Part shown: piece after piece, positions 8,647 to 18,306 of the stretch
How the letters are laid out: every line of letters begins with the position of its first letter
How positions within the stretch are numbered: the stretch's first letter is position 1
NCBI RefSeq assembly: GCF_029265375.1
Contig: NZ_JAJUJJ010000008.1
Span: 1 to 64,000 of the forward strand
Direction of reading: 5' to 3'
Origin: Nesterenkonia sp.
Lineage (GTDB): Bacteria > Actinomycetota > Actinomycetes > Actinomycetales > Micrococcaceae
DNA: 64,000 bases
Notes under the pieces: generated by a model
Databases searched by the model: none
Seen by the model: only the letters and a program-made list of their open reading frames with translations
What the model was told of the DNA's origin: nothing
Translations under genes and position numbers: made by a program

Positions 8647-9603
8647 ATGGCTCGCTACCGCTTCAGCCGGCGGCGTTCCCGTGACTACCCCCTGCCCGCC
8701 CAGGGCATGCGATACCCGGAGCTGACCGCGGCACTGCCACGAAGGGACATCCAGCACGCCGTCCGGGGCGGGGAGCTGCTCACGCCGGGTCGGGACCTCT
8801 ACATTCCGGCCCCTGAATCGGAGGCCGAGCGACATGTGGCCACGCTTCAGGCCCTGTGCCGAGGGACGGAGCATCTGGTCAGTCACCACACGGCCGCGGC
8901 CCTGTGGGGCATGGTGTCCCGTGAGGTGTCTGCTCCCTACCATGTGACCTCACCAGCCGCCTCGGCCCGCATCCGCCGCCCAGGGCTGGTCATCTCGCAC
9001 CGCAGCGACGTGCCCGCAGCTGACCGGACCATGCTGGCAGGGCTTCCGATCACCACTCCGGCGCGCACGTGGATCGACGTGGCGTTGACCTGCCCCGAGC
9101 TCGAGGCAGTCGTCCTGGCCGACCGGTGCCGCCGCCGAGGCCGCGCCGAATACAACGAAGACCCGCGCCCACTGGCGGACAGTTCAGAACTCGAGGCTGC
9201 ACTGCGACGACGCGGAAGGCCTCGCGGCATTGCCCAGGTCCGCCGTGCATTGGAGCTGAGCAGGGACGGTGTGGACTCGCCTCAGGAAACGAGACTGCGA
9301 CTGCTGATGCGCCGGGCAGGCCTGCCCGAGCCGGAGGTCAATGTGTGGATCTGCGATGAGCACGGCCAGCGTGCAGTGCAGCCCGATCTGAGCATCCGCC
9401 AGTACCGGGTGGCGATTCAGTACGAAGGGTGGGAGTACCACACGGCTCCGGAGCAGATGGCCCGAGACGTTCGGCGTCAGGAGCGCACGGAAGCGCTGGG
9501 GTGGACTGAGGTGCGCATCACCCGGGACCATATGCGCAACGGCGGAGCGGAAGCGGTGCAGAAAATCCGGCGGGCTCTACGTCAGCGGGGGTGGCGCGGT
9601 TGA
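8647..9603 (+). CDS. AbiEi-like / DUF559 domain protein
   Basis: 318 aa. The N-terminal two thirds resemble the winged-helix/AbiEi-like antitoxin architecture common in actinobacteria (HTAAALWGM; TTPARTWIDVA). The C-terminal part (about 205-318) is a DUF559-type, Vsr/PD-(D/E)XK-like fold, recognised by SPQETRLRLLMRRAGLPEPE, then QPDLSIRQYRVAIQYEGWEYH. The acidic residues expected of such a nuclease core are retained. There is no partner toxin beside it. Members are numerous and mostly uncharacterised, and both a regulatory and a nuclease role are possible. It sits alone between hairpins, as moron-like accessory genes often do. Confidence 0.75.
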   Translation: MARYRFSRRRSRDYPLPAQGMRYPELTAALPRRDIQHAVRGGELLTPGRDLYIPAPESEAERHVATLQALCRGTEHLVSHHTAAALWGMVSREVSAPYHVTSPAASARIRRPGLVISHRSDVPAADRTMLAGLPITTPARTWIDVALTCPELEAVVLADRCRRRGRAEYNEDPRPLADSSELEAALRRRGRPRGIAQVRRALELSRDGVDSPQETRLRLLMRRAGLPEPEVNVWICDEHGQRAVQPDLSIRQYRVAIQYEGWEYHTAPEQMARDVRRQERTEALGWTEVRITRDHMRNGGAEAVQKIRRALRQRGWRG

Positions 9604-9675
9604 GCTGGCGCCGGCTCAACCGGCTGCAGCAAACTGCACCACGGTGACCACCGCATCGCCCCCTGCGAGGGTCGA

Positions 9676-9736
9676 GCGGTCACTGATGCTGCTAAATCAC
9701 GCGGGCAACCGCTGAATTAGCAGCAGGAGTGACCGC
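9676..9736. repeat. Long two-tier hairpin between convergent genes
   Basis: The outer arms GCGGTCACT/AGTGACCGC (9676-9684/9728-9736) and inner arms GCTGCTAA/TTAGCAGC (9688-9695/9717-9724) are perfect and separated by a 3/3 internal loop. It lies between the DUF559 gene and the end of gltA, so it could terminate transcription from both sides. Confidence 0.55.
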
Positions 9737-9772
9737 CCGATGGGTGAGGGCCGGCGGGGCGGCCGGAGAGGC

Positions 9773-11059
9773 TCAGCCCTGGCCGGGGTAGTCCCGCAGC
9801 GGCTCGCCCACGTAGATCTGGCGCGGGCGGCCGATCTTGGTGGTGCGGTCGCTCATCATCTCCCGCCACTGGGCGATCCAGCCGGGCAGCCGGCCCAGGG
9901 CGAACAGGACGGTGAACATCTTCTCCGGGAAGCCCATCGCCTTGTAGATCAGCCCGGTGTAGAAGTCCACGTTCGGGTAGAGCTTGCGTTCCACGAAGTA
10001 GTCGTCCTCCAGGGCCTTCTGCTCCAGGCGCTGGGCGATGTCGAACAGCTCGTCGTCGCCGCCGAGTTTGCCCAGCAGCTCATCGGCCAGGCCCTTCACA
10101 ATCCGGGCGCGCGGGTCATAGTTCTTGTACACCCGGTGGCCGAAGCCCATCAGTCGGATCCCAGCCTCCTTGTTCTTCACCTTCTCCATGAAGTCCTCGG
10201 GGCTCAGGCCCTCGGCCTGGATCTCCTTGAGCATGTTCAGCACGGCCTCATTGGCCCCGCCGTGGGCAGGCCCGTAGAGCGCGTTGACTCCGGCGGAGAT
10301 GGAGGCGAAGAGGTTCGCCTGGGAGGAGCCGACCAGCCGCACCGTGGAGGTGGAGCAGTTCTGCTCATGGTCAGCGTGCAGGATCAGCAGCGTGTCCAGC
10401 GCCTTGGCCACATCCGGATCCACCTCATAGGGCTCTGCGGGCACGCCGAAGCAGCCGCGCAGGAAGTTGCCCACCAGGTCCAGACTGTTGTCCGGGTAGA
10501 GCATGGGCTGGCCCATGGACTTCTTATAGGCGTAGGCGGCAATGGTCGGCAGCTTCGCCAGCAGCCGGTACGTGGAGCGCTCCACCTGGTCCGGGTCGAA
10601 GGGGTCCAGCGAATCCGGGTAGTAGGTGGACAGCGCCGAGACCGCCGAGGAGAGCACCGGCATCGGGTGGGCGTCCCGCGGGAAGCCGCCGAAGAAGTTC
10701 TTCAGCTCCTCGTGCAGCAGGGTGTGCCGGCGGGTGAGGTTGTCGAAATCGGCCAGCTGCTCGCTGGTGGGCAGCTCGCCGTAGATCAGCAGGTAGGTGA
10801 CCTCCAGGAAGCTCGACTTCTCCGCGAGCTGCTCGATCGGGTAGCCGCGGTAGCGTAGGATCCCTTCGGCACCGTCGATGTAGGTGATCGCCGATTTGGT
10901 GTTGGCGGTGTTCATGAACCCGGGGTCGTAGGTGACCGCACCGGTGGTCTTCAGCAGAGGAGCGATGTCCAGACCGTCATTGCCTTCCACAGCGGATACC
11001 GTGGGCAGCTCAAGGTCATGCCCCTGGTACTCGAGGCGGGCTGGGCTCTGCTCAGTCAA
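9773..11059 (-). CDS. gltA: Citrate synthase (type II)
   Basis: 428 aa, the usual length of the hexameric type II enzyme. It condenses acetyl-CoA with oxaloacetate as the entry step of the TCA cycle. The catalytic residues fall almost where they do in the E. coli enzyme: H266 in GPAHGGAN, H308 in MGFGHRVY and D365 in VDFYTG. The start codon is TTG, preceded by GAGGG; no nearby ATG or GTG fits as well. It is transcribed alone, with the end of dapC 138 bp upstream and a large hairpin downstream. An inverted repeat GTAG-N5-CTAC near 11155-11168 lies in its promoter region, but I could not place -35/-10 boxes convincingly. Confidence 0.96.
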   Translation of the reverse strand: MTEQSPARLEYQGHDLELPTVSAVEGNDGLDIAPLLKTTGAVTYDPGFMNTANTKSAITYIDGAEGILRYRGYPIEQLAEKSSFLEVTYLLIYGELPTSEQLADFDNLTRRHTLLHEELKNFFGGFPRDAHPMPVLSSAVSALSTYYPDSLDPFDPDQVERSTYRLLAKLPTIAAYAYKKSMGQPMLYPDNSLDLVGNFLRGCFGVPAEPYEVDPDVAKALDTLLILHADHEQNCSTSTVRLVGSSQANLFASISAGVNALYGPAHGGANEAVLNMLKEIQAEGLSPEDFMEKVKNKEAGIRLMGFGHRVYKNYDPRARIVKGLADELLGKLGGDDELFDIAQRLEQKALEDDYFVERKLYPNVDFYTGLIYKAMGFPEKMFTVLFALGRLPGWIAQWREMMSDRTTKIGRPRQIYVGEPLRDYPGQG

Positions 11060-11197
11060 CGTTCCCTCACTTCCTTACCGCTGGTGCGGCTGCGACGGGT
11101 CCCCGGCGCTGCCTGCGGCAGTGCACACCGGTGGACACACGTGGGTGACAACAGTAGATAACCTACCGTGCTGCGGGCCGCCGGGGCGAATGCGCCC

Positions 11198-12298
11198 TCA
11201 GCCGCCCAGCCGCTCGGCGGCCGCGGCGATCCGATCATCCGGGGCAGTCAGCGCCACCCGGATATATCCGGCTCCGGCCTCTCCGTAGAACACACCGGGC
11301 CCGACGATAATGCCCTGATCCGCCAGCCGCTGCACCTGCGCCCAGGTCTCCCCCGAGCCGTCTGTGCACCACAGGTAGAGGCCGGCCTCGGAATGCTCCA
11401 CACGGTAGCCGGCCTGCTCCAGGGCAGGTTTCAGGGTACGACGGCGGCTGCGGTAGATCTCCCGCTGGGCGGCCACATGTGCCTGGTCGGTCACCGCCGC
11501 ACGCAGCGCCTCCTGGACGGGGGCGGGCATGATCATCCCGGCGTGTTTGCGCGTGTTGAGCAGCCCGGCGATCAGCTGCGCACAGCCGGCGGTGAATGCG
11601 GCTCGGTAGCCCGCCAGGTTCGACTGCTTGGACACCGAGTAGACCGCCAGCAGCCCTTCGTGGCTTCCTCCGCAGACCCGCGGGTCCAGCACGGAGGGGA
11701 CCTCCTCGGTCTCCCAGGGCAGCTCGGCATAGCATTCATCGGAGGCCACCACGGCTCCGACCTCGCGGGCGAACTCCACGGCAGCACGCATGGTGGCGAC
11801 GTCGTCAACCTTCCCCGTCGGGTTGCCCGGAGAGTTCAACCAGATCAGCTTCACCCGGCGGCGGGTCTGCTCATCCAGGGCGGTGACGTCATCGGCGGCC
11901 ACCGGCTGCGCGCCGGCGATGACCGCACCCATGTCATAGGTGGGGTAGGCGATCAGCGGGCGGACCACCACATCTCCGGGGCCCAGCCCCAGCAGGGTCG
12001 GCAGCCAGGCCACGAACTCCTTGGACCCGATGGTCGGCAGGACCGCCTCCGGGTCCACACCGGGGGCGGAGCGGCGCCGGGCGAACCAGTCGGCGATGGC
12101 CTCGCGCAGCGCCGCGGTGCCGTGGGTGGTGGGATAGCCGGGCGCATCAGCGGCACGGCTGAGCGCCTGCCGGATGACCTCCGGCGTGGGGTCCACGGGA
12201 GTGCCGATGGAGAGGTTGACCTCCCCGCCGGGGTGGGCCTGGGCGGCGGCCCGGTAGGGGGCCATCGCATCCCAGGGGTAGTCGGGAAGGGTCAGCAT
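11198..12298 (-). CDS. dapC: Succinyldiaminopimelate transaminase (class I/II PLP enzyme)
   Basis: 366 aa from ATG 12298; the longer frame would overlap fdxA by about 140 nt. Features of class I/II PLP aminotransferases are NSPGNPTGK (cofactor and substrate region), DECYAELPW, the Schiff-base lysine in SVSKQSNLAGYR, and a C-terminal GVFYGEAGAGYIRVAL. The pairing fdxA-dapC, 11 bp apart, is the standard actinobacterial arrangement and is the main reason for choosing DapC over other aminotransferases. It converts N-succinyl-2-amino-6-ketopimelate to N-succinyl-DAP using glutamate, downstream of DapD. Confidence 0.9.
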   Translation of the reverse strand: MLTLPDYPWDAMAPYRAAAQAHPGGEVNLSIGTPVDPTPEVIRQALSRAADAPGYPTTHGTAALREAIADWFARRRSAPGVDPEAVLPTIGSKEFVAWLPTLLGLGPGDVVVRPLIAYPTYDMGAVIAGAQPVAADDVTALDEQTRRRVKLIWLNSPGNPTGKVDDVATMRAAVEFAREVGAVVASDECYAELPWETEEVPSVLDPRVCGGSHEGLLAVYSVSKQSNLAGYRAAFTAGCAQLIAGLLNTRKHAGMIMPAPVQEALRAAVTDQAHVAAQREIYRSRRRTLKPALEQAGYRVEHSEAGLYLWCTDGSGETWAQVQRLADQGIIVGPGVFYGEAGAGYIRVALTAPDDRIAAAAERLGG

Positions 12299-12309
12299 GG
12301 CCGGGCGGC

Positions 12310-12639
12310 TCAGTGCACGTCGTGCTTCTGGGGAGGCAGCGCCTGGATGACCTCGTGGTCCTTGTCGATCTGGCCGAGTTTGGCCGCGCCGCCTGGGGAC
12401 CCGATGTCGTCGAAGAATTCGACATTGGCGCGGTAATACTCGTTCCACTCCTCCGGGAGGTCATCTTCGTAGTAGATGGCCTCCACCGGGCAGACCGGTT
12501 CGCAGGCGCCGCAGTCCACACATTCGTCCGGATGGATGTAGAGGGAGCGCTCGCCCTCGTAGATGCAGTCCACCGGGCATTCGTCGATGCAGGCCTTGTC
12601 CTTCAGGTCCACACACGGAAGCGCGATCACGTAGGTCAT
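12310..12639 (-). CDS. fdxA: 7Fe ferredoxin
   Basis: 109 aa. The cysteine pattern C9, C17, C21 and C50 with C25, C40, C43 and C46 is that of the 3Fe-4S/4Fe-4S ferredoxins typical of actinobacteria. The chain is highly acidic after residue 55. It is a soluble electron carrier, partners not identifiable here. It lies just upstream of dapC and is probably cotranscribed with it. AAAGGAAAG precedes the ATG. Confidence 0.96.
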   Translation of the reverse strand: MTYVIALPCVDLKDKACIDECPVDCIYEGERSLYIHPDECVDCGACEPVCPVEAIYYEDDLPEEWNEYYRANVEFFDDIGSPGGAAKLGQIDKDHEVIQALPPQKHDVH

Positions 12640-12717
12640 ACAGTCGAACTTTCCTTTCGACCCGCGGCTGGTTCCTCAGCCCCGGCCGGGGAGGGGTAAC
12701 GGTGCGTCGTCTCCAGT

Positions 12718-13173
12718 CTATCGCCCTGCGGGCGCAGTCGTCCCGGCGTGACGGCGCTGACCGGCCACATCGGCGAGAACCACCCATTTGCCTGCGATCA
12801 GGCCCGCGGCGGTGATCACCGCCGAACCGAACCACCAGACCAGGGAGGCGATGACCGGCCCGGGCACCGACTCCAGGGCCGCCGGGGAGAACGGCACCAC
12901 CAGCTGATCCGGTCCGGGCCAGAGGTAGGCCACCGTCGCCACGGTGAACGCGGATCCGCCCAGCAGCGCCGGCTCGGCCAGGCGCCCGGAGGTGGTGCCC
13001 GCCCACAGCACTGCCAGCAGCAGGATCAGCAGGGCCAGTGCGGCGCCCCAGGGCAGGAACAGGCCGCTGCCGGCTTCTCCGATCACCCAGATATTGCCGT
13101 GCAGCACCGTGCCGAGGATCCCGAGGATGACCCCGCAGGCGAAGCAGACTCCCAGAAGCGCAGATCGTGCCAT
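12718..13173 (-). CDS. Small four-helix membrane protein
   Basis: 151 aa with about four hydrophobic segments (residues 5-25, 40-60, 68-86, 108-128) and a short basic C-terminus. It starts 16 bp after typA on the same strand, so it may be cotranscribed. Related DUF6113-like membrane proteins sit near fdxA and typA in other actinobacteria; this assignment is from memory and tentative. No catalytic motif is visible. Confidence 0.7.
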   Translation of the reverse strand: MARSALLGVCFACGVILGILGTVLHGNIWVIGEAGSGLFLPWGAALALLILLLAVLWAGTTSGRLAEPALLGGSAFTVATVAYLWPGPDQLVVPFSPAALESVPGPVIASLVWWFGSAVITAAGLIAGKWVVLADVAGQRRHAGTTAPAGR

Positions 13174-13189
13174 AGCTGTGCTGCTGACC

Positions 13190-15121
13190 TCAGGCCGCCG
13201 CGGCGGCCTTGTTCTTCCGGGCCTGCTTCATACGTTCGCTGGAGTTGAGGATGACCTTGCGGATGCGGATGGCCTCCGGGGTGACCTCCACGCATTCGTC
13301 GTCGTTGGCGAACTCCAGGGACTCCTCCAGGGTGAGCTTGGTGGGCGGGGTCAGCCCTTCGAAGGAGTCGGCGGAGGCGGCGCGCATATTGGTCAGCTTC
13401 TTCTCCTTGGTGATGTTGACCTCCATGTCCTCATTGCGGGAGTTCTCACCGACCACCTGGCCCTCGTAGACCTCAGATTGCGGCTCAACGAAGAAGGTGC
13501 CGCGCTCCTGGAGGTTGATCATGGCGAACGGCGTGGCAGTGCCGGGCCGGTCGGCCACCAGCGAGCCGGAGGTGCGGTATTCGATCTGGCCCTTCCACGG
13601 TTCGAAGCCTGCCGCGTAGGAGCTGGCGATGCCGGCTCCGCGGGTCTCGGTGAGGAACTTGGTGCGGAAGCCGATCAGGCCGCGGGCGGGCACCAGGAAC
13701 TCCATGCGGATCCATCCGGTGCCGTTGTTGGTCATGGTGGTCATGGTGGTCATGGTGCCCTTGCGTGCGGCCATCAGCTGGGTGATGGCCCCCATGTACT
13801 CCTCGGGCGCATCGATGGTCATGTTCTCCATCGGCTCGTGGAGCACGCCGTCGATCTGCCGGGTGACCACCTGCGGTTTGCCGACGGTGAGCTCGAAGCC
13901 TTCGCGGCGCATCTGCTCCACCAGGATCGCCAGGGCCAGCTCGCCGCGGCCCTGCACCTCCCACATATCTGGGCGGTCGGTGGGCAGGACTCTGATGGAG
14001 ACGTTGCCGACCAGTTCGGCGTCGAGCCGGTCCTTCACCTGGCGGGCGGTGACCTTCGCGCCCTTGACCCGGCCGGCCATCGGGGAGGTGTTGATGCCCA
14101 CGGTCATTGAGATCGCCGGGTCGTCGACCACAATATTGGGCAGCGGCTTGGGGTTCTCCACGTCGGTGAGGGTCTCGCCGATCATGATGTCCTCGATGCC
14201 GGCGACTGCGACGATCTCACCCGGTCCGGCTGATTCCGCCGGCACGCGCTCCAGGCCCTTGGTGGCCAGCAGCTCGGTGATCTTCACGGTCTTGACGCTG
14301 CCATCCTTGCGCGCCCAGGCGACCTGCTGGTTCTTCCGCAGGGTGCCGTTGAAGATGCGCAGCAGCGCCAACCGGCCCAGGAAGGGGCTGGCGTCGAGGT
14401 TGGTGACGTGGGCCTGCAGCACCTCGGCGTCGTCGTAGGTGGGTGCCGGCACGTGCTGCAGGATAGTTTCGAACAGCGGCTCGAGGTCCTCGTTCTCCGG
14501 CAGACCGCCGTCGGCCGGCTGCTCGGTGGAGGCCCGGCCGGCCTTGCCGGAGGCGTAGACCACCGGCACGTCCAGCACGGCGTCCAGATCCAGGTCCGGG
14601 CTCTCCTCGGCGACGTCGCTGGCCAAGCCCAGCAGCAGGTCCATAGTGTCGGAGACCACCCCGTCGATCCGCGCATCGGGCCGATCGGTCTTATTGACCA
14701 CCAGGATCACCGGCAGCGAGGCGTTGAGCGCCTTGCGCAGCACGAACCGGGTCTGCGGCAACGGTCCTTCGGAGGCGTCCACCAGCAGCACCACGCCGTC
14801 AACCATGGACAGTCCGCGTTCGACCTCGCCGCCGAAGTCGGCGTGGCCGGGGGTGTCGATGATGTTCATGGTGACCGTATCGGCCCCGGCATGCTTGCCG
14901 GCGGCCGGCCCGGAGTAGAACACCGTGGTGTTCTTCGCCAGGATGGTGATGCCCTTTTCCTTCTCCAGGTCCCCGGAGTCCATCACGCGGTCTTCGATGT
15001 CACCGTGTCCGCCGACGGCTTTGGTCTGCCGAAGCATGGCGTCCACCAGTGTGGTCTTGCCATGGTCGACGTGGGCGACGATCGCGACATTGCGCAGATC
15101 ATTGCGTGCAGTGGTGCTCAA
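13190..15121 (-). CDS. typA: Ribosome-associated GTPase TypA/BipA
   Basis: 643 aa from TTG 15121 ([11 protein letters not shown]...), which matches the usual start of actinobacterial TypA and has GGAAGG 9 nt upstream; a GTG 14 codons earlier would fall before the likely transcription start. G1 is [10 protein letters not shown]3 [15 protein letters not shown]4 NKTDR. These are followed by EF-G-like domains and the TypA C-terminal domain ([21 protein letters not shown]). It acts in ribosome assembly and stress-dependent translation. An in-frame tandem repeat adds Met-Thr-Thr units around residue 457. The C-terminus ends in a Lys/Ala tail. Confidence 0.95.
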   Translation of the reverse strand: MSTTARNDLRNVAIVAHVDHGKTTLVDAMLRQTKAVGGHGDIEDRVMDSGDLEKEKGITILAKNTTVFYSGPAAGKHAGADTVTMNIIDTPGHADFGGEVERGLSMVDGVVLLVDASEGPLPQTRFVLRKALNASLPVILVVNKTDRPDARIDGVVSDTMDLLLGLASDVAEESPDLDLDAVLDVPVVYASGKAGRASTEQPADGGLPENEDLEPLFETILQHVPAPTYDDAEVLQAHVTNLDASPFLGRLALLRIFNGTLRKNQQVAWARKDGSVKTVKITELLATKGLERVPAESAGPGEIVAVAGIEDIMIGETLTDVENPKPLPNIVVDDPAISMTVGINTSPMAGRVKGAKVTARQVKDRLDAELVGNVSIRVLPTDRPDMWEVQGRGELALAILVEQMRREGFELTVGKPQVVTRQIDGVLHEPMENMTIDAPEEYMGAITQLMAARKGTMTTMTTMTNNGTGWIRMEFLVPARGLIGFRTKFLTETRGAGIASSYAAGFEPWKGQIEYRTSGSLVADRPGTATPFAMINLQERGTFFVEPQSEVYEGQVVGENSRNEDMEVNITKEKKLTNMRAASADSFEGLTPPTKLTLEESLEFANDDECVEVTPEAIRIRKVILNSSERMKQARKNKAAAAA

Positions 15122-15166
15122 AAACTTCGGCCTTCCGGGGAGATGCAGCGAGTGCTCAACCACACT

Positions 15167-15172
15167 AGTGTA
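15167..15172 (-). promoter_or_regulatory. Candidate -10 box of typA
   Basis: TACACT on the minus strand. Transcription would begin near 15160, giving a leader of about 40 nt to the TTG start at 15121 and excluding the GTG at 15163. No good -35 box is seen. Confidence 0.35.
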
Positions 15173-15200
15173 CGGCAGTCACTGGACCTCCCTGGACAGC

Positions 15201-15229
15201 CTGAGGTTCCCTGAGGGAGATCACCTCAG
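15201..15229 (-). terminator. Hairpin after the first peptide transporter operon
   Basis: The arms CTGAGGT/ACCTCAG enclose a second palindrome TCCCTGAGGGA. It lies 18 nt after the stop codon of the last gene (oppF) and before the typA promoter. Confidence 0.45.
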
Positions 15230-15246
15230 CGCAAGGCAGGGCTGGC

Positions 15247-16302
15247 CTAAGACTCGAAGGCGGAGACGTCCTCATTCTGGGCCGCGTGGTGGCAGGCCGC
15301 CCGCTGCGTGATGCCCGGGCGCACAATGAGCTCCGGCTCCTTCTCCGCGCAGATCTCAGTGGCCTTCCAGCAGCGGGTGCGAAACCGGCAGCCCGAGGGC
15401 GGATTCGCCGGGTTCGGCGGGTCGCCCTGCAGCACGATCTCCTGCCGGTCGTGGCGCATAGTGGGATCGGGCACCGGCACCGCCGAGAGCAGCGCCTGGG
15501 TGTAGGGATGGGCGGGGGCACCGTAGATCTCCTCGTCCAGGCCCAGCTCGGCGAGTTTGCCCAGGTACATCACCGCCACCCGGTCGGAGATGTGACGCAC
15601 CACCGAGAGGTCGTGGGCGATGAAGATGTAGCTCAGCCCGAACTCCTCCTGCAGATCCTCCAGCAGGTTCATCACCTGGGCCTGCACGGAGACGTCCAGC
15701 GCGGAGACCGGCTCGTCGCAGATGATCACATCGGGGTTCAGCGCCAGTCCGCGGGCGATGCCGATGCGCTGCCGCTGGCCTCCGGAGAACTGATGGGGGT
15801 AGCGGTTGATGTGGTCGGGATTGAGTCCGACGACGTCGAGCAGCTCCTTGACCCGGTTGCGGATGCCCTGCTTCGGCTGCGCCTCGGGGTGCAGCTTGAA
15901 GGGCTCGGCGATGATATCGCCCACCGACATGCGCGGATTCAGCGAGGTGTAGGGGTCCTGGAAGATGATCTGGATCTTCCGCCGCATCCGGCGCAGCTCC
16001 TCGCCCCGCATGGCCAGGAAGTCCTCCCCGCGGAAGCGGATGCTGCCGGCGTCGGGCTCCTCCAGCCGCATCAGCAGCTTGGCCAGGGTGGACTTGCCGC
16101 AGCCGGACTCACCCACGATTCCCAGGGTCTCGCCCTTGCGCAGCTGGAAGCTGACACCGTCGACGGCCTGAACCGCCCCGGTGCGGCGCTTGATCACGAT
16201 GCCTTCACGGATGGGGAAATGCTTGACGAGGTCCTCGACCTCCAGCACCACTTCGGCGTCCGCGAAGGGATCGCGCTGTGCTTCAGCCATGGCCTGGCTC
16301 AT
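15247..16302 (-). CDS. Peptide ABC transporter ATP-binding protein, OppF/DppF type
   Basis: 351 aa. Walker [10 protein letters not shown], signature [15 protein letters not shown], Walker B VIICDEP, and H-loop IAHDLS. The C-terminal oligopeptide-transporter domain has the family cysteine cluster ([12 protein letters not shown]...C...ACHH). It is one of two nucleotide-binding subunits driving import by the permease pair encoded upstream. ATGA overlap with the preceding oppD-like gene ensures equal synthesis. Last gene of the operon. Peptides are the likely substrate; nickel or opines are alternatives in this family. Confidence 0.93.
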   Translation of the reverse strand: MSQAMAEAQRDPFADAEVVLEVEDLVKHFPIREGIVIKRRTGAVQAVDGVSFQLRKGETLGIVGESGCGKSTLAKLLMRLEEPDAGSIRFRGEDFLAMRGEELRRMRRKIQIIFQDPYTSLNPRMSVGDIIAEPFKLHPEAQPKQGIRNRVKELLDVVGLNPDHINRYPHQFSGGQRQRIGIARGLALNPDVIICDEPVSALDVSVQAQVMNLLEDLQEEFGLSYIFIAHDLSVVRHISDRVAVMYLGKLAELGLDEEIYGAPAHPYTQALLSAVPVPDPTMRHDRQEIVLQGDPPNPANPPSGCRFRTRCWKATEICAEKEPELIVRPGITQRAACHHAAQNEDVSAFES

Positions 16303-17360
16303 GCCTGGGCCTCCTCTCGGGGCTTCAGTTCTCCGGAGTAGATCTCTTCACGGTAGTGGCAGGCCGAGACGTGACCCTCGGCCACCGGCAGCAGCTCGGG
16401 CCGGTCGGTGCGGCACAGCTCCGTGGAGTAGGGGCAGCGGGGGCTGAACGGACACCCGGGGGGAATGTTCGTCAGTGCCGGCGGCAGGCCGGGGATGGCG
16501 TTGAGCCGCTCCCCCTCGGCGTCGATGCGCGGCAGCGACTCCAGCAGGCCCTTGGTGTAGGGGTGGCCGGGCTTGGCGTAGATCTCGAAGACGTCGGCGG
16601 CCTCCATGACTCGACCGGCGTACATCACCGCGATCTTGTCGGCGACGTCGGCCACCACCCCCAGATCGTGGGTGATGAGGATCAGCCCCATATTGTTCTC
16701 AGTCTGCAGCTCCTTGAGCAGCCGCATCACCTGGGCCTGCACGGTGACGTCCAGGGCGGTGGTGGGCTCATCGGCGATGAGCACATCCGGGTCCAGGGCG
16801 ATCGCCATGGCGATCATGATGCGCTGACGCATGCCTCCTGAGAACTGGTGGGGATAGTCTCCCACCCGCTTCTCCGCGGCGGGGATGCCGACCTTCTGCA
16901 TCAGCTTCACGGCCTCTTCGCGGGCCTGTTTGCGCTTGAAGCCGCGGTGTACCCGGAACATCTCGGCGATCTGGAAGCCCACCGGCAGCACCGGGTTCAG
17001 TGCCGAGAGCGCATCCTGGAAGATCATGGAGATGTTGACGCCGCGCAGTCTGCGGCGCTGCTCTTCGGGCATATCGAAGAGGTTCTTGCCCCGGTACCGG
17101 ATCTCGCCGCCGGCGATGTGGCCGGGGGGCATGTCCAGGATTCCCATGATCGTCTGGGCTGTCACGGACTTGCCGGAGCCGGACTCACCGAGGATCGCCA
17201 GGGTTTCACCCGCGTTCAGAGTGAAGTTCAGGCCGTTGACGGCTCGGGCGACGCCGGCCTTGGTGCGGAACTCCACGTGCAGGTCGTCGACCTCCAGCAG
17301 AGGGGCGGATGCGTCGTAGCCCTCCTGCTCGGTGCCGGCTGGATGGGTCGTGGTGGTCAT
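16299..17360 (-). CDS. Peptide ABC transporter ATP-binding protein, OppD/DppD type
   Basis: 353 aa. Walker [10 protein letters not shown], signature [15 protein letters not shown], Walker [13 protein letters not shown], and H-loop ITHDLG. The C-terminal domain carries the cysteine group [14 protein letters not shown]...C...ACHY, proposed in this family to bind an iron-sulfur cluster. It partners the OppF-like subunit, with which it overlaps by 4 bp. It follows the OppC-like permease after 10 bp. Confidence 0.93.
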   Translation of the reverse strand: MTTTTHPAGTEQEGYDASAPLLEVDDLHVEFRTKAGVARAVNGLNFTLNAGETLAILGESGSGKSVTAQTIMGILDMPPGHIAGGEIRYRGKNLFDMPEEQRRRLRGVNISMIFQDALSALNPVLPVGFQIAEMFRVHRGFKRKQAREEAVKLMQKVGIPAAEKRVGDYPHQFSGGMRQRIMIAMAIALDPDVLIADEPTTALDVTVQAQVMRLLKELQTENNMGLILITHDLGVVADVADKIAVMYAGRVMEAADVFEIYAKPGHPYTKGLLESLPRIDAEGERLNAIPGLPPALTNIPPGCPFSPRCPYSTELCRTDRPELLPVAEGHVSACHYREEIYSGELKPREEAQA

Positions 17361-17370
17361 CGGGGTGACG

Positions 17371-18297
17371 TCACCTCTTCTTCGATTTCGGGTCGATGGC
17401 GTCGCGGATGGCGTCGCCCAGGCTCATGAAGGCGAACACGGTCAGACCCACCGCGATCAGCGGGAACACGGTCAGGTGCGGCAGCTGGGTGATGTAGCGC
17501 TGCGCGTCGGAGAGCTGCAGGCCCCAGGAGATCGCCGGCAGCTGCAGCCCCACACCCAGGTAGGTCAGGGTGGCTTCGGCACCGATGACGATGCCGGTGA
17601 GGATCGCCGTATAGGCCATCACCGGTCCCAGCGAGTTGGGCAGGATGTGCCGCCGCATGATGGTCAGGTGGCCTGCCCCCAGCGCCCGGGCTGCGGTGAC
17701 GTACTCCACGTTGACCACCGAGAGCACGGAGCCGCGCATCAGGCGCGTCATGGTCGGCCACATGAACACGATGAGCACGCCTGCCACCTCGGTGACGCCG
17801 CGGGATTCGATGACGTTGAGGAACACCAGGGCGCCGAGGATGAAGGGAAGCGCGAAGATCAGATCGGTGATCCGGGAGATCACGGCGTCGATCCAGCCGC
17901 GGAAGTAGCCGGCCAGCAGTCCCAGCACCAGGGAGATGATGAACACGCCGATGGAGACCACCACACCGATGGCCACGGAGTTCCGTGCTCCGTAGATCAC
18001 CCGGGCGTAGTAGTCGCACCCCTGGATGTCAGTACCGAACCAGTGCTCGGCGGAGGGCTCCAGCCGGGAGCGGGAGAGGTAGCATTCGCGCGGATTCTCA
18101 TTGGTGAAAAGCTGCGGGAACAGCGCCATGGTGATGAGGATCAGCAGCAGAACGGCGGAGATGATGAACCACGGGTTGGTGCGCAGCGAGCGCCACGCAT
18201 CGGCCCAGAGGCTCGCCTCCGCCTGGGACGCCTCCGGGCCCGAGGCCTCGGGCTCCTGCGGTGCGGTCTGAATGTCTGGACGATTCGTCTCGGTCAT
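17371..18297 (-). CDS. Peptide ABC transporter permease, OppC/DppC type
   Basis: 308 aa. A hydrophilic acidic N-terminus (about 1-35) is followed by the OppC N-terminal helix, then a BPD_transp_1 core with five helices. The EAA loop, ARALGAGHLTIMRRHILPNSL, contacts the ATPases. A periplasmic insert between helices 1 and 2 contains Cys residues. It forms the channel with the OppB-like subunit. Spacing is 9-10 bp to both neighbours. Confidence 0.93.
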   Translation of the reverse strand: MTETNRPDIQTAPQEPEASGPEASQAEASLWADAWRSLRTNPWFIISAVLLLILITMALFPQLFTNENPRECYLSRSRLEPSAEHWFGTDIQGCDYYARVIYGARNSVAIGVVVSIGVFIISLVLGLLAGYFRGWIDAVISRITDLIFALPFILGALVFLNVIESRGVTEVAGVLIVFMWPTMTRLMRGSVLSVVNVEYVTAARALGAGHLTIMRRHILPNSLGPVMAYTAILTGIVIGAEATLTYLGVGLQLPAISWGLQLSDAQRYITQLPHLTVFPLIAVGLTVFAFMSLGDAIRDAIDPKSKKR

Positions 18298-18306
18298 GGC
18301 GTGTCC

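Noticed and set aside
13190-15163. GTG at 15163 as the typA start
   Set aside because: A -10 box at 15172-15167 would place the transcript start inside or after this GTG, and TypA homologues begin at the TTG-encoded residue at 15121.
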